Part shown: in pieces, positions 6,447 through 7,945 of the stretch | Layout of the letters: each line of letters starts with the position of its first letter | How positions within the stretch are numbered: position 1 is the first letter of the stretch | NCBI GenBank assembly: GCA_964424505.1 | Contig: CAYRIQ010000034.1 | Span: forward strand, 1 to 7,945 | DNA: 7,945 nucleotides | Direction: 5' to 3' | Source: CAJBLF01 sp964424505 | GTDB taxonomy: Bacteria; Patescibacteriota; Gracilibacteria; Absconditabacterales; Absconditicoccaceae | Translations under genes and position numbers: made by a program | The notes under the pieces: model-generated | The model's input: the letters and a program-made list of their open reading frames with translations, nothing else | Database searches by the model: none | What the model was told of the DNA's origin: nothing

Positions 6447-7829
6447 ATGACTACTCTAACTATAGCAGAACAATTACGTTCTGGTCAAATTATTGTCCCT
6501 GTGATCAAAGAATGACACAAAATAAAATGAGTTGTGCTCAAAAAAATAGAAAATGGTATTTTGGTCGATTGTGACAACAATGCTTTTACTTGAGTTATTC
6601 TGTCCAAAGAAGTAAAAGAACTTGAGAGATCTGGATATGATTTAGATCCAGGAAGAGAAATTGAACTCGAAATCGTCAATACCAATATCAGACATGAAGA
6701 TGGGCATTATATCGTATCTATCACTAAATTACTACAATACGATGTATGGAAATCTATTATGAAAAAATTTGAAGCTGATGATGTGATTACTGTCATCCCT
6801 ACTGAGGCAAATCTTGGAGGTTTACTTGTAGATATGCATGGAATTAAAGGATTTGTTCCCTTGTCTCAATTGGCACCTATCCATTATCCGAGAGTCGAAG
6901 ATGGTGATCAGGAAATTATTTTTGAAAAATTATTGGATCTTCTTGGAAAAGAATTAAAAGTAAGAATAATAAATATTGATGAAGATGAAAAAAGAATTGT
7001 CTTGTCAGAAAGAGAAGCACTTAAGGAAGAAAGAGAAAATATTCTCAAAGATCTTGAAGTCGGAAAAGTATATGATGGAGTCGTTAGTGGTCTTTCTTCT
7101 TATGGATTGTTTGTGACTATTGGAGGGACTGTTGAATGATTGGTACATATATCAGAAATTACTTATGGACATGTCAACAATGTCGAAAAGCTTTGAACTA
7201 TTGGAGATACTATTAGTGTAAAAGTTATTGGTTTGGAAAATGGAAAGATTTCTCTTTCTAGTAAAAAACTGAAAGATGATCCGTGGACAGCGTTACCAAA
7301 ACAATACAAAATTGGTGATGTTATCGAAGGTGAAGTTATTAGATTTGTGCCTTATGGAGTATTCGTTAGAGTATTTCAAGATATCAATGGATTGGTACAT
7401 TTGAGTGAACTTTCTCAGAAATCTATCCAAAATCCACATGAAGTAGTAAAAATATGACAAATTATAAAGACGAAAATTATATTACTTGATCCAAAAAATA
7501 GAAAAATTTGATTGAGTATGAAAAGTATGAATGATGATAAGTTTGTTTCAGAACAAAAACTGTCTCAAAAAGCTACTGTATCACCACAAAAAGAAAGTAA
7601 TGATATCCCTTTACACGATACTAATGAAACTTCATCTCCTGCAACTAAGCAATTTGAAGGTAAATGATTGGCTGGAGTGGTAAAAAAACTTTCTGAGGAA
7701 AAACTTGAAGATAAGGCAAAAAGAATTACAGAAAAGCTTGAGATGAATACGGACAAAAAAGATAAAGTAGTAGAAAAGCCAAAAAAAACAGTAGCTAAAA
7801 AAGCGACCACAAAAACTTCTAAAAAATAA
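6447..7829 (+). CDS. rpsA: 30S ribosomal protein S1 (four S1 domains)
   Basis: A 460-aa protein crossing eight TGA codons (Gly). It has four S1/OB-fold RNA-binding domains: about residues 17-90 (divergent), 107-190, 204-275 and 287-360. Typical phrases include RIVLSEREALKEERE, then EGLVHISEITYG (Gly 231 = TGA), KISLSSKKLKDDPW, and NGLVHLSEL with KIGQ (Gly 337 = TGA) and RKIGLSMK (Gly 355 = TGA). A tail of about 100 residues is Lys-rich and probably disordered, ending KKATTKTSKK. S1 binds mRNA on the 30S subunit and helps translation start, which is relevant because genes here lack Shine-Dalgarno sites. E. coli S1 has six domains; four-domain forms are known in other bacteria. The start is the ATG at 6447, and it ends in TAA just before a strong terminator. 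A more general S1-domain protein is the alternative. Confidence 0.92.
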
Positions 7830-7845
7830 TTATTTTATAGGACCT

Positions 7846-7880
7846 AAGATACCGTACGTCTCCAGACTGCGGTATCTTTT
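7846..7880 (+). terminator. Intrinsic terminator after the S1 gene
   Basis: A perfect nine-base-pair stem, AAGATACCG (7846-7854) with CGGTATCTT (7870-7878), whose 15-base loop contains a further GTC/GAC pairing. The stem's TT continues with TT, then TTGATTTTTTG a little later. It lies 16 bases past the S1 stop and closes the tRNA-rpsO-rpsA segment. Nothing assignable follows in 7881-7945, only an eight-codon ORF at 7911. Confidence 0.8.
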
Positions 7881-7945
7881 GTTATTGATTTTTTGTATTA
7901 TTTTCTTAATATGTCAATTCAAACATATATAAAATAATAAATAAA

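Noticed and set aside
177..7829. Many frameshifted or stop-broken pseudogenes
   Set aside because: All breaks are TGA codons, the frame never shifts, and conserved motifs continue across them, so recoding explains them better.
177..7829. UGA as Trp (table 4) or selenocysteine
   Set aside because: TGA sites fall on conserved Gly positions (GGG, TGG-K, EGLVHIS) and are far too frequent for selenocysteine; no Trp sites match.
7911..7937. Start of a new plus-strand gene (MSIQTYIK)
   Set aside because: It stops at TAA after eight codons. A minus-strand frame open to the edge (ending DILRK) is too short to judge.
1..7945. CRISPR array
   Set aside because: No direct repeats with regular spacers anywhere in the window.

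Overview
This window looks like a piece of a Candidate Phyla Radiation genome of the Absconditabacteria (SR1) / Gracilibacteria group. The DNA is very AT-rich. Nearly every gene is interrupted by in-frame TGA codons (about 46 over nine genes), and these fall where glycine is expected: the GGG loop and E-G-F-M-A of thioredoxin reductase, the T-G-G and G-T-A-L-G-D motifs of a von Willebrand A protein, and the EGLVHIS and KIGQ motifs of ribosomal protein S1. The real genes therefore read under translation table 25 (UGA = Gly), with only TAA and TAG as stops. A second recoding is also visible. CGA stands exactly where tryptophan is expected in thioredoxin (both W positions of FWAEWCGPC) and in thioredoxin reductase (two sites), so CGA most likely reads as Trp. 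CGT still sits at arginine positions. I recall CGA/CGG-to-Trp being proposed for Absconditabacterales in a published computational codon screen, which would narrow the taxon.

Layout. Positions 1-176 are unassigned edge sequence. The minus strand then carries a 268-aa hypothetical gene (983-177), a 323-base intergenic region with strong hairpins (984-1306), and a trxB-trxA redox operon (2626-1307). A divergent intergenic region with a perfect TTGACA-16-TATAAT promoter faces the plus strand. It drives four consecutive genes for membrane or secretion proteins (2828-5790): a PrgI-like two-helix protein, a BatA-like VWA protein, a signal-peptide-bearing two-helix pilin-like protein of type IV secretion type, and a 315-aa polytopic protein that appears to repeat the pilin-like hairpin three times. 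After a short intergenic region come tRNA-Arg(CCU), rpsO (S15) and an S1-domain protein (rpsA-like), closed by a clear intrinsic terminator at 7846-7880.

How it fits together. TrxB reduces thioredoxin with NADPH. The four plus-strand membrane genes look co-transcribed and may form a cell-surface or secretion apparatus, but no VirB4/VirD4 ATPase is in the window, so this is inference. The tRNA-rpsO-rpsA segment is translation housekeeping; the AGG-reading tRNA-Arg fits a genome in which CGA is no longer arginine. No Shine-Dalgarno sequence is seen upstream of any gene. The main novelty is the doubly altered genetic code and the membrane locus.
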